Shown: positions 34,805 through 54,200 of the stretch, piece by piece
How positions within the stretch are numbered: position 1 is the first letter of the stretch
Layout: the number at the start of each line of letters is the position of its first letter
DNA from: Chlamydia crocodili
GTDB lineage: Bacteria; Chlamydiota; Chlamydiia; Chlamydiales; Chlamydiaceae
NCBI RefSeq assembly: GCF_018343815.1
Contig: NZ_CP060791.1
Location: 1,157,269 to 1,221,268 of the forward strand
Length of the DNA: 64,000 nt
Reading direction: 5' to 3'
Program-made: the position numbers and the translations under genes
Notes under the pieces: generated by a model
Databases searched by the model: none
Told to the model about the DNA's origin: nothing
Seen by the model: only the letters and a program-made list of their open reading frames with translations

Positions 34805-36301
34805 ATGTTAGAATACTTTAAGTTTTTTTTAAAATTTTTAATATTTATGAGAATACCAGAAAGTTTTTGCTTAAGTTCTTTTAATAAAGAACCTAGTTAC
34901 TTTGAAAGAGTTTTATCTGGGGTAGACAATTATTTCTATTTCGGTGGAAGACAGATAGAGATCGTTGCTAGAAATGAAAGGACTCAGGAGCTTATCTGCC
35001 TTTCCAATCCAGGACGACACGTACCTCTCGCTGAAAAGATTGTGAAGATACTCTCATATCTCATATTCCCGATCGTATTGATCGCTCTCCTTGTGCGCTT
35101 TTTACTGCATAAAATATTACATAAAGCTCATAGGGTCGTCTTAATCGATAGACAGGATCCTTGTACACCGTGTGCATTTTACTTAAAAGACGCCATAGCT
35201 ATCCGTGATAAGTTCTTGGACCTACGTTTTACACAACCTAATAATGACGCTCTTAGAACCGCTCTACGCTTGCAAGGATTAAGGGTGGTGCATTTTTATC
35301 AAGATGAAACTAGTAATCAGCTCTTGCTTACAATGACATCACGGCGCTTCCCGGATATAGCATTTACATTTGTAGTTCCCACTGAATCCATCACATTGCC
35401 ACAACCTGCCGATATGCAATGGTCTATAATGGAACATCTCTGGAATTGTACAAAAGCAATAAACGTTGCTAAACAACAGAATTTAGATAATTTAATGATC
35501 AGCAAACCGATAGGCATTAGCTTACAAGATGGTGTGCTTATTCATTATGTTCATAGCTCTCTGCTAACAGAAAAACCCTTAGACAAAAAGGAGATTTCAA
35601 CAAGTATTGAAGAGCATAATAACCTACAAAACGGTTTAAACGATCTTGTGACTTTTACTGTACTCACAGGATATCCAGGAAAGGTATTTGCAAAATCACA
35701 AAGAAAATTCGTCCGTGTGGACAGTGCTGAAAATCTCCACATGGCCATGGTAATTGATCCAGGACACACGTTTACAGCACATCCAGATGAGAATACAAAA
35801 ATAGAAAGTCGTGTTTCTGCATTAATGCCTATACTCAAGAGTGTTCCTCCAGAGTATCTCAAAGGCATGTTAAATCAGATTCCAAATTCCATAAAATCCA
35901 AGATTCAAAATTTGAATTCTTTACTATCTAAAGAATTCTTAAACAATACTTTAGATATTCAAGCACCTCTATTTCTATCCGATCCTACACAAAGACAAAT
36001 ATCCGATTCAGAAAAGAAACAGTTAGTGAAGAACTTCTTAAAGTTCATCTCGCAAAGAACCGTTGGTCAAAATGATAACGGACGCAACATGGTTGTCTTC
36101 TATAAGCATGGACAAAGTTATCCTGGAGGGGGAGAGGGGATACTGATTGATCAGCTCAACAACTACGGATCTATGTTCTTTAAACCCGAAGATGCTCGGG
36201 AAAAATGTCTAGGAGAGAGCATCGTGGATCAATTAGTGAGTATAGGTATCTTCTCTGAGTATGAGAATACTGAAACTATGGTCTGCGCCTACTTTGACTA
36301 A
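34805..36301 (+). CDS. DUF648-like chlamydial protein, copy A
   Basis: The 498-residue protein shares the opening block of its neighbours at 36507 and 60825: a short polar start, NYFYFGGRQIEIVARNER, a GRHVPLAEK block, then one strong membrane region (about residues 82-105, SYLIFPIVLIALLVRFLL). The rest is soluble, with a C-terminal region ending LVSIGIFSEYENTE. This fits the chlamydia-specific DUF648 family. The ATG at 34847 fits the paralogues' starts better than 34805, which adds 14 hydrophobic residues. Function unknown. The membrane segment and location in a host-interaction zone suggest an effector or inclusion protein, which is inference. Confidence 0.7.
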   Translation: MLEYFKFFLKFLIFMRIPESFCLSSFNKEPSYFERVLSGVDNYFYFGGRQIEIVARNERTQELICLSNPGRHVPLAEKIVKILSYLIFPIVLIALLVRFLLHKILHKAHRVVLIDRQDPCTPCAFYLKDAIAIRDKFLDLRFTQPNNDALRTALRLQGLRVVHFYQDETSNQLLLTMTSRRFPDIAFTFVVPTESITLPQPADMQWSIMEHLWNCTKAINVAKQQNLDNLMISKPIGISLQDGVLIHYVHSSLLTEKPLDKKEISTSIEEHNNLQNGLNDLVTFTVLTGYPGKVFAKSQRKFVRVDSAENLHMAMVIDPGHTFTAHPDENTKIESRVSALMPILKSVPPEYLKGMLNQIPNSIKSKIQNLNSLLSKEFLNNTLDIQAPLFLSDPTQRQISDSEKKQLVKNFLKFISQRTVGQNDNGRNMVVFYKHGQSYPGGGEGILIDQLNNYGSMFFKPEDAREKCLGESIVDQLVSIGIFSEYENTETMVCAYFD

Positions 36302-36506
36302 ATGGTTTGAATTAAGGAGTAAAAATTATCGTCTGCAATATGATGCGAGCCGTTTAGTCTTGCTAGATTCAAGAATAAACTGTCTTCAAGCGATCGAGAG
36401 TATTAAACCATTGGATAATCCGATGAATAAAAAATTAATAAAACACCTTAAAAAATACTCATAACCCTACCTTTGAGTAGAGTATGGAGATAACCCCAAG
36501 AACATC

Positions 36507-38168
36507 ATGTTAAATTCTGTAACATTTTCACTAAACTATTCTCCTAACCGAGCAGAGAAGTTTTCTGCTCTTCTAGATTCTTATTTTTATCTAGGAGGAA
36601 AGCAAACTAAAGTTATAGATAAATCAACAGAATTAGGACTTAGATTTGCTGTAAAACATCAAGGACGGGCAGTATCCACTACTGAAAAAGTCTTGAAAAT
36701 ACTTTCTTGGATCTTTGTCCCCATTGTTATTTTGGCTTGGCTATTACAGCAAGCTTTGCATTTATACCTACACATTGCATATCCATGCGTATATCTTGAT
36801 AGACCTTTATCTGAGTCTCTTCAAAACGACATTGTCACTACCTGCCAAAAAATATCAAAATCTCTAAATTTTAAAACCATTTTAACGACAGAAGATGAAG
36901 CTTATCAGGAACTATGTGCTGAAGGTATTACCATAGTGAAACCTAAAGAGGAATTTGCAAGTGCTCTTCCCGAAAGGTTTTACTTAGATTCTCGCAAATC
37001 TCATACGTTTTATATTTTAGGAAATCAAGATCACTGTAATGCCCACTATTTAGATCTTTATAACCTAATTCATGCAGGAAGAAATCTTATTTCTGAATTC
37101 GAATTAACGGGTAAGCGTGATGCAAAATCTATAGAAAAATGCTTAAAAGACAATTGGGGGATTACAGCAAAAATTTCTAGATTTCCCAAACAGAAACATG
37201 GGATTCATGATGGATTAAAAGCTGAATTTCTCTTTGATAACTATCCTGATTATATTTGCACCTTGGATGATAATTCAATTAGTATTCGTGAAATAACAAA
37301 TTCATCTCAAGTTGAGTCAAAAGAAATTACTATTGCAAGGTTCGTAAAAAATGTTCTTGAATCACGCCATATAGAGAAAAAAGGAAGCACGGCTTACATA
37401 TCTTGGCCCAAATATATCGGTTGTGATATTAGCTCCGGAATTGTTGTTTTAGATGACGAAGAAGAGCACAAACAATTAATCGTTACTAATCCTCGGGGAG
37501 AGACCGCGGCCAACTTAAAACTCTTTTCATCTCAATCTTTCATAGAATGCTATCAAAGCATGAAAAGTAGACATATGGTTCCTTATGTCTTGGGTGAACA
37601 AGCTGCTTTCAAACATTATCAAAATAGACATCAACTTATCATGAATGAATCTGGAAGTCGTTTACCCATGGATTCTTATGAAAATAGAAAAAATATAATG
37701 TCTGCATTTTTACGACAGGTTCCAAGCGCTTTCTTAGTAGAGGTACTAAATACAGCAACTTCTGAAGAAGTTGCTGCAGCACTAGACTCTTTAGATCACA
37801 CAAAAATTGCACGTTCTTTAAATCTAAGTGCGGTTACAATTCCCAGAGCCTATATTCTTCAAAAAAGACCACAACTAAGAGCTCTTTCTGATAAGCAGAT
37901 CAAACTACAATTAGCGATCGAATTCATCAAAGAAATTTTATCCCCGACAGATCCCAACACTGTAGAGATATTTATTCCCTATAGGGAACAAAATACCACT
38001 AGTTCTGTATCTCCAACAACTTTCTGGGGCAATCTCTCTGATCCAATAAGAATCGGTTTAACAAACTCGATCCTCATACACCTAGAAAAAATGCACATCA
38101 TTGAAGGATTCACAGAGGTAAGCAGAGGTGTGTACGTCCGCCTGAACTCTGTACAAATAGACTCTTAG
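36507..38168 (+). CDS. DUF648-like chlamydial protein, copy B
   Basis: The 553-residue paralogue of the preceding gene starts MLNSVTFSLNYSPNRAEKF, then SYFYLGGKQTKVIDK, GRAVSTTEKVLKIL and a membrane segment at about residues 72-92 (WIFVPIVILAWLLQQAL). The large soluble part shares its C-terminal layout with copy A (a block ending ILIHLEKMHIIEGF). No catalytic motif is recognised. It lies 205 bases behind copy A. The gap holds an ORF in another frame that I do not consider a gene. Confidence 0.7.
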   Translation: MLNSVTFSLNYSPNRAEKFSALLDSYFYLGGKQTKVIDKSTELGLRFAVKHQGRAVSTTEKVLKILSWIFVPIVILAWLLQQALHLYLHIAYPCVYLDRPLSESLQNDIVTTCQKISKSLNFKTILTTEDEAYQELCAEGITIVKPKEEFASALPERFYLDSRKSHTFYILGNQDHCNAHYLDLYNLIHAGRNLISEFELTGKRDAKSIEKCLKDNWGITAKISRFPKQKHGIHDGLKAEFLFDNYPDYICTLDDNSISIREITNSSQVESKEITIARFVKNVLESRHIEKKGSTAYISWPKYIGCDISSGIVVLDDEEEHKQLIVTNPRGETAANLKLFSSQSFIECYQSMKSRHMVPYVLGEQAAFKHYQNRHQLIMNESGSRLPMDSYENRKNIMSAFLRQVPSAFLVEVLNTATSEEVAAALDSLDHTKIARSLNLSAVTIPRAYILQKRPQLRALSDKQIKLQLAIEFIKEILSPTDPNTVEIFIPYREQNTTSSVSPTTFWGNLSDPIRIGLTNSILIHLEKMHIIEGFTEVSRGVYVRLNSVQIDS

Positions 38169-38174
38169 TTTCTA

Positions 38175-38259
38175 TAAGTTTGCATCTGAAGAGCAGCAAA
38201 CTTACCTCAGTACTATTTCATAGATAAAAGTACGCGCTCAGTTTAGGAGCGAGAGCGCG
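38175..38259. terminator. Two hairpins between convergent genes
   Basis: TAAGTTTGC at 38175-38183 pairs with GCAAACTTA at 38196-38204, and CGCGCTC at 38233-38239 with GAGCGCG at 38253-38259. Neither has a T run. They lie between the ends of convergent genes and may end transcription or protect mRNA ends. Confidence 0.35.
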
Positions 38260-38298
38260 ACTAACATAACTTCTATTCTGCTATATAAAAAGTTAATT

Positions 38299-39252
38299 TT
38301 AAGTTGGTGTAGTTCCTTGGTGTCTAAAATCAGGATCAAGGTCAGCTTTAGAGTGTTTAATTAAACGGCACTCTCTTTGATCTGCAACCTGCTCATCACC
38401 AAGATACCAACGCGCCTGCTCACAGAAACTGTTGTATATCGATCTCCATTCGCTCTCTACAGTTCCTTCTTCGTAGAACCTTGATACCCTGGCTGTAATA
38501 TCCTCTTGGGAAATATTCTCTCTATTGCAATATAGATATAGATGTCTTACCAAAGAGTAAGCAGTGGACATCATATAAAATGTCTTATAATAAGCTGAAT
38601 TTTGTCTTGCCAAAGCTTCCAAATTTGAATCAACATTATATCTTTCTCTATAAGTTTCTAAATCTCTTAGAGAATATATACCAATCGCAAAAGATAATTG
38701 TAGAAACTCCGTAACAGCGCTCGTGAATCTCTGATTACCCCAGGATTCATTATCAATAAATTGAAGATGATCCGAATTATCTACACGCAGTACATTCAAA
38801 ATTTCTTCATGCTTCTTTGTCCTTAGATTAACCAAATAAGAAATATCATTATTCATAGGAGCGCGCATACCTACCCATTCAATAGGTTCAATCGTATCTC
38901 TTTCTCTATCGAGTTGATTTCTAGCATAATCAAGAGCCGCTTCTCCTTGAGCACTCAAAGCCGGCTGAATCGTTTCAGATCTAGGCAGCGGTAAGATGGA
39001 CTTTTTTTTAATTAATTTCCCTAAAACAACCCCCAAAATAAGCAAAGAGAGACAAACTGAACCAAAAATTAACAATCCCAAACTAGCACTTCCAGCGATT
39101 GCTGAAGCTCCTATGACAATAAAAATAATAGAAAGAACTGTTAGACCCACCAAAATACTGGTTTTTATAGTCTTAGAACAAGAAACTCGTTGTGTTGATT
39201 CTGTAGTTTGTGTTAAACTTAGGCAGTTGCAAATTTTGCTCAAACTTGACAT
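38299..39252 (-). CDS. Inc-like two-helix membrane protein
   Basis: This 317-residue protein has a Ser/Thr/Cys-rich start, a bilobed hydrophobic hairpin at about residues 30-82 (SILVGLTVLSIIFIVIGA and SLGLLIFGSVCLSLLILGVVL), then a soluble helical domain of about 230 residues with no recognised motif. The hairpin layout is that of Inc proteins. The N-terminal part is related to the short gene at 39580. Function unknown. Confidence 0.6.
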   Translation of the reverse strand: MSSLSKICNCLSLTQTTESTQRVSCSKTIKTSILVGLTVLSIIFIVIGASAIAGSASLGLLIFGSVCLSLLILGVVLGKLIKKKSILPLPRSETIQPALSAQGEAALDYARNQLDRERDTIEPIEWVGMRAPMNNDISYLVNLRTKKHEEILNVLRVDNSDHLQFIDNESWGNQRFTSAVTEFLQLSFAIGIYSLRDLETYRERYNVDSNLEALARQNSAYYKTFYMMSTAYSLVRHLYLYCNRENISQEDITARVSRFYEEGTVESEWRSIYNSFCEQARWYLGDEQVADQRECRLIKHSKADLDPDFRHQGTTPT

Positions 39253-39579
39253 GTATTTTACCGATTAAAAAATTGACCACGGCATGCTACATCATCTTCT
39301 AAGTTAAAATCAAATCGAAATTTCATCCCAAAGTACCGAATAAGTCTTGTTTAACTCTTGTAGTATAGAAACCTGCTTCAGAGATAATTACAAAGTATAA
39401 AATATATGAAGCACGTAGTTATCAGACGGTATATTGTTTAGAAATTAGTTATATTTAAAATAATATAGGAAGAAAAACTCTAGTCTATAAACTAGGAAAA
39501 ATCATCACAATCAGTATTAGGAAAAGGCTCACAATATATATCCAGAACTTTTCCTCATAAATACTGCAGATTTTCAACT
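39253..39579. other. Gene-free stretch between Inc-like genes
   Basis: About 327 AT-rich bases. No open frame, tRNA or clear repeat is visible. It probably holds the promoter of the gene ending at 38299. Confidence 0.35.
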
Positions 39580-39903
39580 TCAAATAGATTCATTCGCCAC
39601 AAGGCCATTCCTGTCTAAATAAATTTTTAATACTATAGAGCTTATTAAAAAAGCTATCAATCCAAGACAAGTAAGTCCAAGATAAGCACCGCCTATGATC
39701 AATAGGGGGAGGCTAGCGCATCCAGCAAGACCTAATGCACCTAGAACAACAAAAATTATAGGAATAGCAACTCCCACGATGCCGACTAATGTTTTTAAAA
39801 CCTTAGATTGGCAGCAACTTTTTTCAGACTTGGGATTTTCTAAAAAAATTTGTCTTTCTGTTTCACTATTTAAAGAAAATAAAGCAGACACAAAAACAAC
39901 CAA
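39580..39903 (-). CDS. Short Inc-like protein, possibly truncated
   Basis: The open frame encodes 107 residues, nearly all a bilobed hydrophobic hairpin (about residues 38-92, LVGIVGVAIPIIFVVLGALGLAG and LPLLIIGGAYLGLTCLGLIAFLI) with a short polar start and tail. It resembles the N-terminal part of the 38299 gene without the soluble domain. No ATG is available: the frame opens at TTG 39903 and has a stop about 50 bases upstream. It may use a rare start or be a decayed copy. Confidence 0.4.
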   Translation of the reverse strand: MVVFVSALFSLNSETERQIFLENPKSEKSCCQSKVLKTLVGIVGVAIPIIFVVLGALGLAGCASLPLLIIGGAYLGLTCLGLIAFLISSIVLKIYLDRNGLVANESI

Positions 39904-40278
39904 ATTAAAAATTAAATCGAAGCATTCTAAATTAATTAGAAATTAAAATCAAACTTTTATTCAAAAATGAGCTATCTTAGATGAGATTAAAAAATAGATT
40001 TATAAAAAGAAGGTCTTAGGTCTGCAGACTTGTTATAAAATATTTTTTAATCTGGATTTACCCTAAATTGGCCTACCAATTTATAATTTGGAGACCTTGA
40101 TTGTTACGTATGTTTGGCAATTGTTATTTCAATACAGATGTATGGTTTTATATCTTATCTTAAATAAACATCCACGAATGTATTTTTGAAGGGAAACAGT
40201 CTTATTACATTGAGTGGTGATCTATAGTCAAGATGATCTCAAGTTATTGTAAAATACACCCTTATGACATAAATGCGG
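39904..40278. other. Gene-free stretch upstream of toxin 1
   Basis: About 375 AT-rich bases before the toxin 1 promoter. I see no gene or RNA in it. Confidence 0.35.
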
Positions 40279-40306
40279 TTGAAGTAATTCTTTAATTTTT
40301 TATAAT
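40279..40306 (+). promoter_or_regulatory. Promoter of toxin 1
   Basis: TTGAAG at 40279-40284 and TATAAT at 40301-40306, 16 bases apart. The same pair with the same spacing occurs before toxin 2 inside a conserved block, while surrounding bases differ, which supports function. The leader to the ATG is about 90 bases. No strong Shine-Dalgarno sequence precedes the ATG. Confidence 0.6.
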
Positions 40307-40386
40307 GCCTTCGCGATTCTTTGGGAGAAATAGACTTTGTCTACTTTTGAAGTAGCATTATGTGATTAGGGTGTTTTTAAAAATAA

Positions 40387-50421
<10,035 letters not shown>

Positions 50422-50442
50422 CGTAGTTCGTCCATAAGAACA

Positions 50443-50498
50443 CAGCTTTTCTAATTCCTTTCGTTAAAGGATTCTCATAGAACAATCAAAGAATAAAA
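50443..50498 (-). pseudogene. Fragment of a DUF648-like gene behind toxin 1
   Basis: Bases 50457-50498 closely match part of the DUF648-like gene that follows toxin 2 (around 60930-60980): CCTTTCGT, AAAGGATTCTCAT and AATCAAAGAA blocks in the same order. On the reverse strand it reads FFDCS then, after a frameshift, ENPLTKG, against [13 protein letters not shown] in the intact gene. The rest of the 320-base gap holds the toxin 2 promoter block. Confidence 0.7.
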
Positions 50499-50618
50499 AA
50501 TTTTTCTAAAAAGCATCTAAAAATCTAAGAAATGAACACCCGATTCTTACGATTTTTTTATTTCTTAGAACTAAATTCAGGGTAGGTAAATTTTTCTATC
50601 CTTATAGGATAAGTATGG

Positions 50619-50646
50619 TTGCAGTAATCATTTAGTTTACTATAAT
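50619..50646 (+). promoter_or_regulatory. Promoter of toxin 2
   Basis: TTGCAG at 50619-50624 and TATAAT at 50641-50646, 16 bases apart, aligned with the toxin 1 promoter. A 15-base palindrome (TATCC TTATA GGATA, 50597-50611) sits just upstream and is not kept before toxin 1. The leader is about 95 bases. Confidence 0.6.
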
Positions 50647-50741
50647 GGATCTCCCAAATTTTTATGGGAAAAGACTCTATCTATTTTATAATAAAGCTTT
50701 TGAAGTGGGGGATTGAAAGATAAATCCTGCGCAGTTGGACT

Positions 50742-51272
50742 ATGACGCTTCCTGAAAAAACAACTCCTTCTACATCCACGCCCGCATCGCAATCCAACTA
50801 CACAGCACCCTCTACTTCCACATCTAATTCTTCCTATCTCAATGAAACTACTACTGCTGCTGCTTCCTTAGACGAGAGACTTTCTCTTTATGATGAAGCT
50901 GTAAACCAGAATAATTCCACAGAGGCCGTTGTTGAATTAGGGAAAAAGTTACAAGAAGAGTTTTATAATTTAACGAATTCAAATACTACAGTACCCACAG
51001 CATCGCCATCGAATCATACGGGAAATTGGAAAACATCTTTTTTATATAATTTGGCACAACTTGTTGCACATGTTTTTCCCACAAAGATAGTACCGGCTAA
51101 AATCACTAAACCTACGGTTCTTCCACCGCCTAAAAATCATACAGAGACTTCTTCGACACATGTCTCTAGGCGTACTACCAATTCTTCTATTTCTGAGAAC
51201 TCCACTTCTTTAACTCAGCCTACTATTGGGGGGGGAGGGGGGTTCCCGTGGAAAGAAAAGAATTCTGGCTAA
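50742..51272 (+). CDS. Toxin 2, N-terminal piece (frame broken at G tract)
   Basis: The true start of toxin 2 is the ATG at 50742, in a context matching toxin 1 (both begin MTLPEKTT). The open frame gives 176 residues. The first 162 match the toxin 1 N-terminus ([29 protein letters not shown]). It then runs through the G8-A-G6 tract and reaches a stop after 14 unrelated residues (FPWKEKNSG). The rest of the toxin continues in the frame one base ahead. Loss of one G, or gain of two, would rejoin the parts into a product of about 3360 residues. As it stands only this short Ser/Thr-rich piece would be made. Confidence 0.8.
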   Translation: MTLPEKTTPSTSTPASQSNYTAPSTSTSNSSYLNETTTAAASLDERLSLYDEAVNQNNSTEAVVELGKKLQEEFYNLTNSNTTVPTASPSNHTGNWKTSFLYNLAQLVAHVFPTKIVPAKITKPTVLPPPKNHTETSSTHVSRRTTNSSISENSTSLTQPTIGGGGGFPWKEKNSG

Positions 51273-54200
51273 GCTTGTTAAGGCTTCAGCCTCTTCTCAA
51301 TCTAGAAAACCTACAACAACGCCTGCGAGATATTCTCCTACACATATTCCTAATTCCACTTCGTTTCTTCCGGAAAGTTCTACCCCTCTAGAGCAATCTA
51401 TAGGAGAAACTAGTAGTGCCCTCATAAAAAAAGATACAACAACACCCGTTCAGAAGGCGGCCAAAGATCTACATTATCTTTCTAGAAGAAAACGTGGTTT
51501 AGAAGATGAGGCTCAAGCTGGGGGATCAGCGACTAATACATATGATCTTACACCTGAGAATATCGTAAAGAAATTAGGATTAACACCTGAGCAGGAGAGA
51601 ACATGCCAAACACCGATCAATAACTTAAAGAAAGCCATAGGCCGCTATAATGATTTACAAACGAAAAACTCAAGGAAAGGGCAAGACCTTTTAGTTAAAC
51701 AATCTACTTTTCTAGAAACAATCCAAAAAAGAGCAAAAATATCTAAACAACCGATTGTAGAACAGGTGATGACTACTATTAGAACCGAGTTTTTATCACA
51801 CAAAGTTAAAGTAGATAAGCATCTACACGGTATCTGGATTGCTGGTTCTCCACCGGATGATACTGACGCCTATATTAAAGTATTTCTACAGACCTATACC
51901 GATTTCGACTTTCTCTTTTGGGTAGATGAAACTGCTTATGGTGCCGCGAAATTCTCATCTACTTTGAAGAAAATAGCTTTTGATTCATCTCTTAACGATT
52001 TAAGGAAAGAAACAGGAGAAGATGTAAAAAAATTTGTTAAATATTTCGATGATTTAAAAGCAAAATACGATGCCACAGAAAACCTTGACGAGAGGGAAAA
52101 ATACTACGATGACCTACTCCAGATGTATAATGATTATGAGAGAGTAGATGAACATGTGAAGAATCATTTCAACGCTATATTTTTAAGAAATATAATTGTT
52201 TCTCAAGATGGCTTCTTCAATTTTTGTATGCTTAAAGGGGTTGATGCAATTACTGACCAAACACGCATAGAATATCTTGAGGAAACCATTAAACTCCCTA
52301 AAGAGGAGATCGAGCAATATAAGAAGACTATAGAGACTAATAAAAAGAAAATCCAAGATATCGTGGATAAAGTTAACAAGAGTTTAGGATCTGACAGGGT
52401 TAAAATTAAAGATGTCAAAAACCTTACTAGAATGAAAGACAGAATGCATCTCTATAATTATGAGATGGAGATGCTATTGCGATGGAATTATGCTGCTGCA
52501 TCAGATCAGATCAGAATGTTCATGCTAGAAGAACATGGGGGAATTTATACCGATTTAGACATAATGCCCACATATTCTCAGGAAGTTACTAATGCTATTT
52601 TTGAGAAGGGTGGAAATAGATTTTTCGAAAGCTTGCAAATTAGACGCGCTCTTTCCGATGCCGCATTAAAAATAGCAAACGGAGAAACCACAGTTACTTT
52701 AGAACAAATCACCAAGGAAATCGATACATCTGAACTTACGGATGACGATAAGAAAAAAGTCACTGAGCTAATCGGTAAATTTCAAGAGATACATAAAAGT
52801 GAAGGTGGGGCCCAAGGGAAAACCAAGAAAAGTCTCTTTCAAACAATGGCTCCTGAAATAGTCCGAGATACGATGCCTATTTTGCGAAGATACCATAAGT
52901 GGTCCACAGGTTGGCATATTCGTGGATTGAATGGTTTGATGATGTCACATAAAGGCAGCGCCTTAGTTGATGGTGTTATTAGGGGCCAGTGGCAAGCCTA
53001 TGCCGAATTAAGACATTTAAGAGAAAACGTTCTTAGCGGGGATTTTTTTAACACTCTAGAGGATTTGACACATTTAGACCGTGATGAAATGGTAGGAGGC
53101 CATTTAGTTAAAGATTATCTTGGGAAGAGTCTGTTCTACGACTTTAGACAAGATTCAATTATTCCTGGAGCCGTAAGTACATTAGGAATTACAGGTCCTG
53201 GTTTAATCAGAAATGAAATGATCAAGTACTTTAAAGGGCTTGGTCCTATGGGGAAAGCATTTCTGACTAAAGATGGAAACAAATTAGGGGATGATGCCTA
53301 TTTAGGTTCTTATAAACAGATTACAACTCCAGAAGGAGAGACTACGTATGATTGGACAAACCCTCTATCCATAGGATCTAATGATGTAACCCCCGGCGAT
53401 GAGAGTACCTGGTGTAATATTAAACGGCCATGTGCGGGTGAGTTACTTTTTTCTGATCCTTCAAAATTGCGTGTAGAAACTCCTAAAGGAGTGGAACGCA
53501 CTAAAGTTGATCAAGCTGAATTCACTAAATTATGGTTGCAAAAATCAAAAGACAATCTACCTGGAGGGTTATTAGAAAGATTTAATCACCTCATTACTGA
53601 ACGCAACATAGATATTGTAAGAATGTCTGAATTGGATCGTGAGATCTATGCCTTCAAGATGGAAATAAAAGATGATGTTATAGCACAAGCATCTATGTTT
53701 TCTTTACAGCTACAACTTGCGCAGCTGATTCGTGATGTTAAACTTCCAGTTTCCAATCAAGTTAACTATTTCCCAAATCCACATCAACATTTTGAAGAAG
53801 ATCTAGAAAAAGCCATTAAATTATATCTAAATAGCAATTCGCAGACAGGAATTACTATATGGCATAGCTCATCAAGTGATCTATCGATGTTTTTAAAAGA
53901 TATGCTGTCCGTAGCTGAAAGACAATTAGAGATAGGCAATCTCATTGATTCTATAAGCCCATCACCCTTTTCTATAACAGAGATGGAGCTTTTAACAAAA
54001 TATTCCGAACTTAGTTCTAAGGAGAGCTTAGATTTTCTTACGCCTGAAGAAACTGATAAATTCCTAGAAATCACAAGTAAAATAGCAGAGGATCGCAATC
54101 TTCAAGCAAAGGTCAATGAAATTGAAGAGCATGTCTCATCAGGACAGTTATTTAAAAAGTTAGAAAATCTAATAGATCGTTGGTTGACACTATCAGATGA

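Noticed and set aside
36261..36464. 67-codon open frame between two DUF648-like genes
   Set aside because: It overlaps the end of copy A in another frame, lacks a ribosome-binding site and resembles no neighbour. The end of copy A already matches the family ending, so it is not a frameshifted tail.
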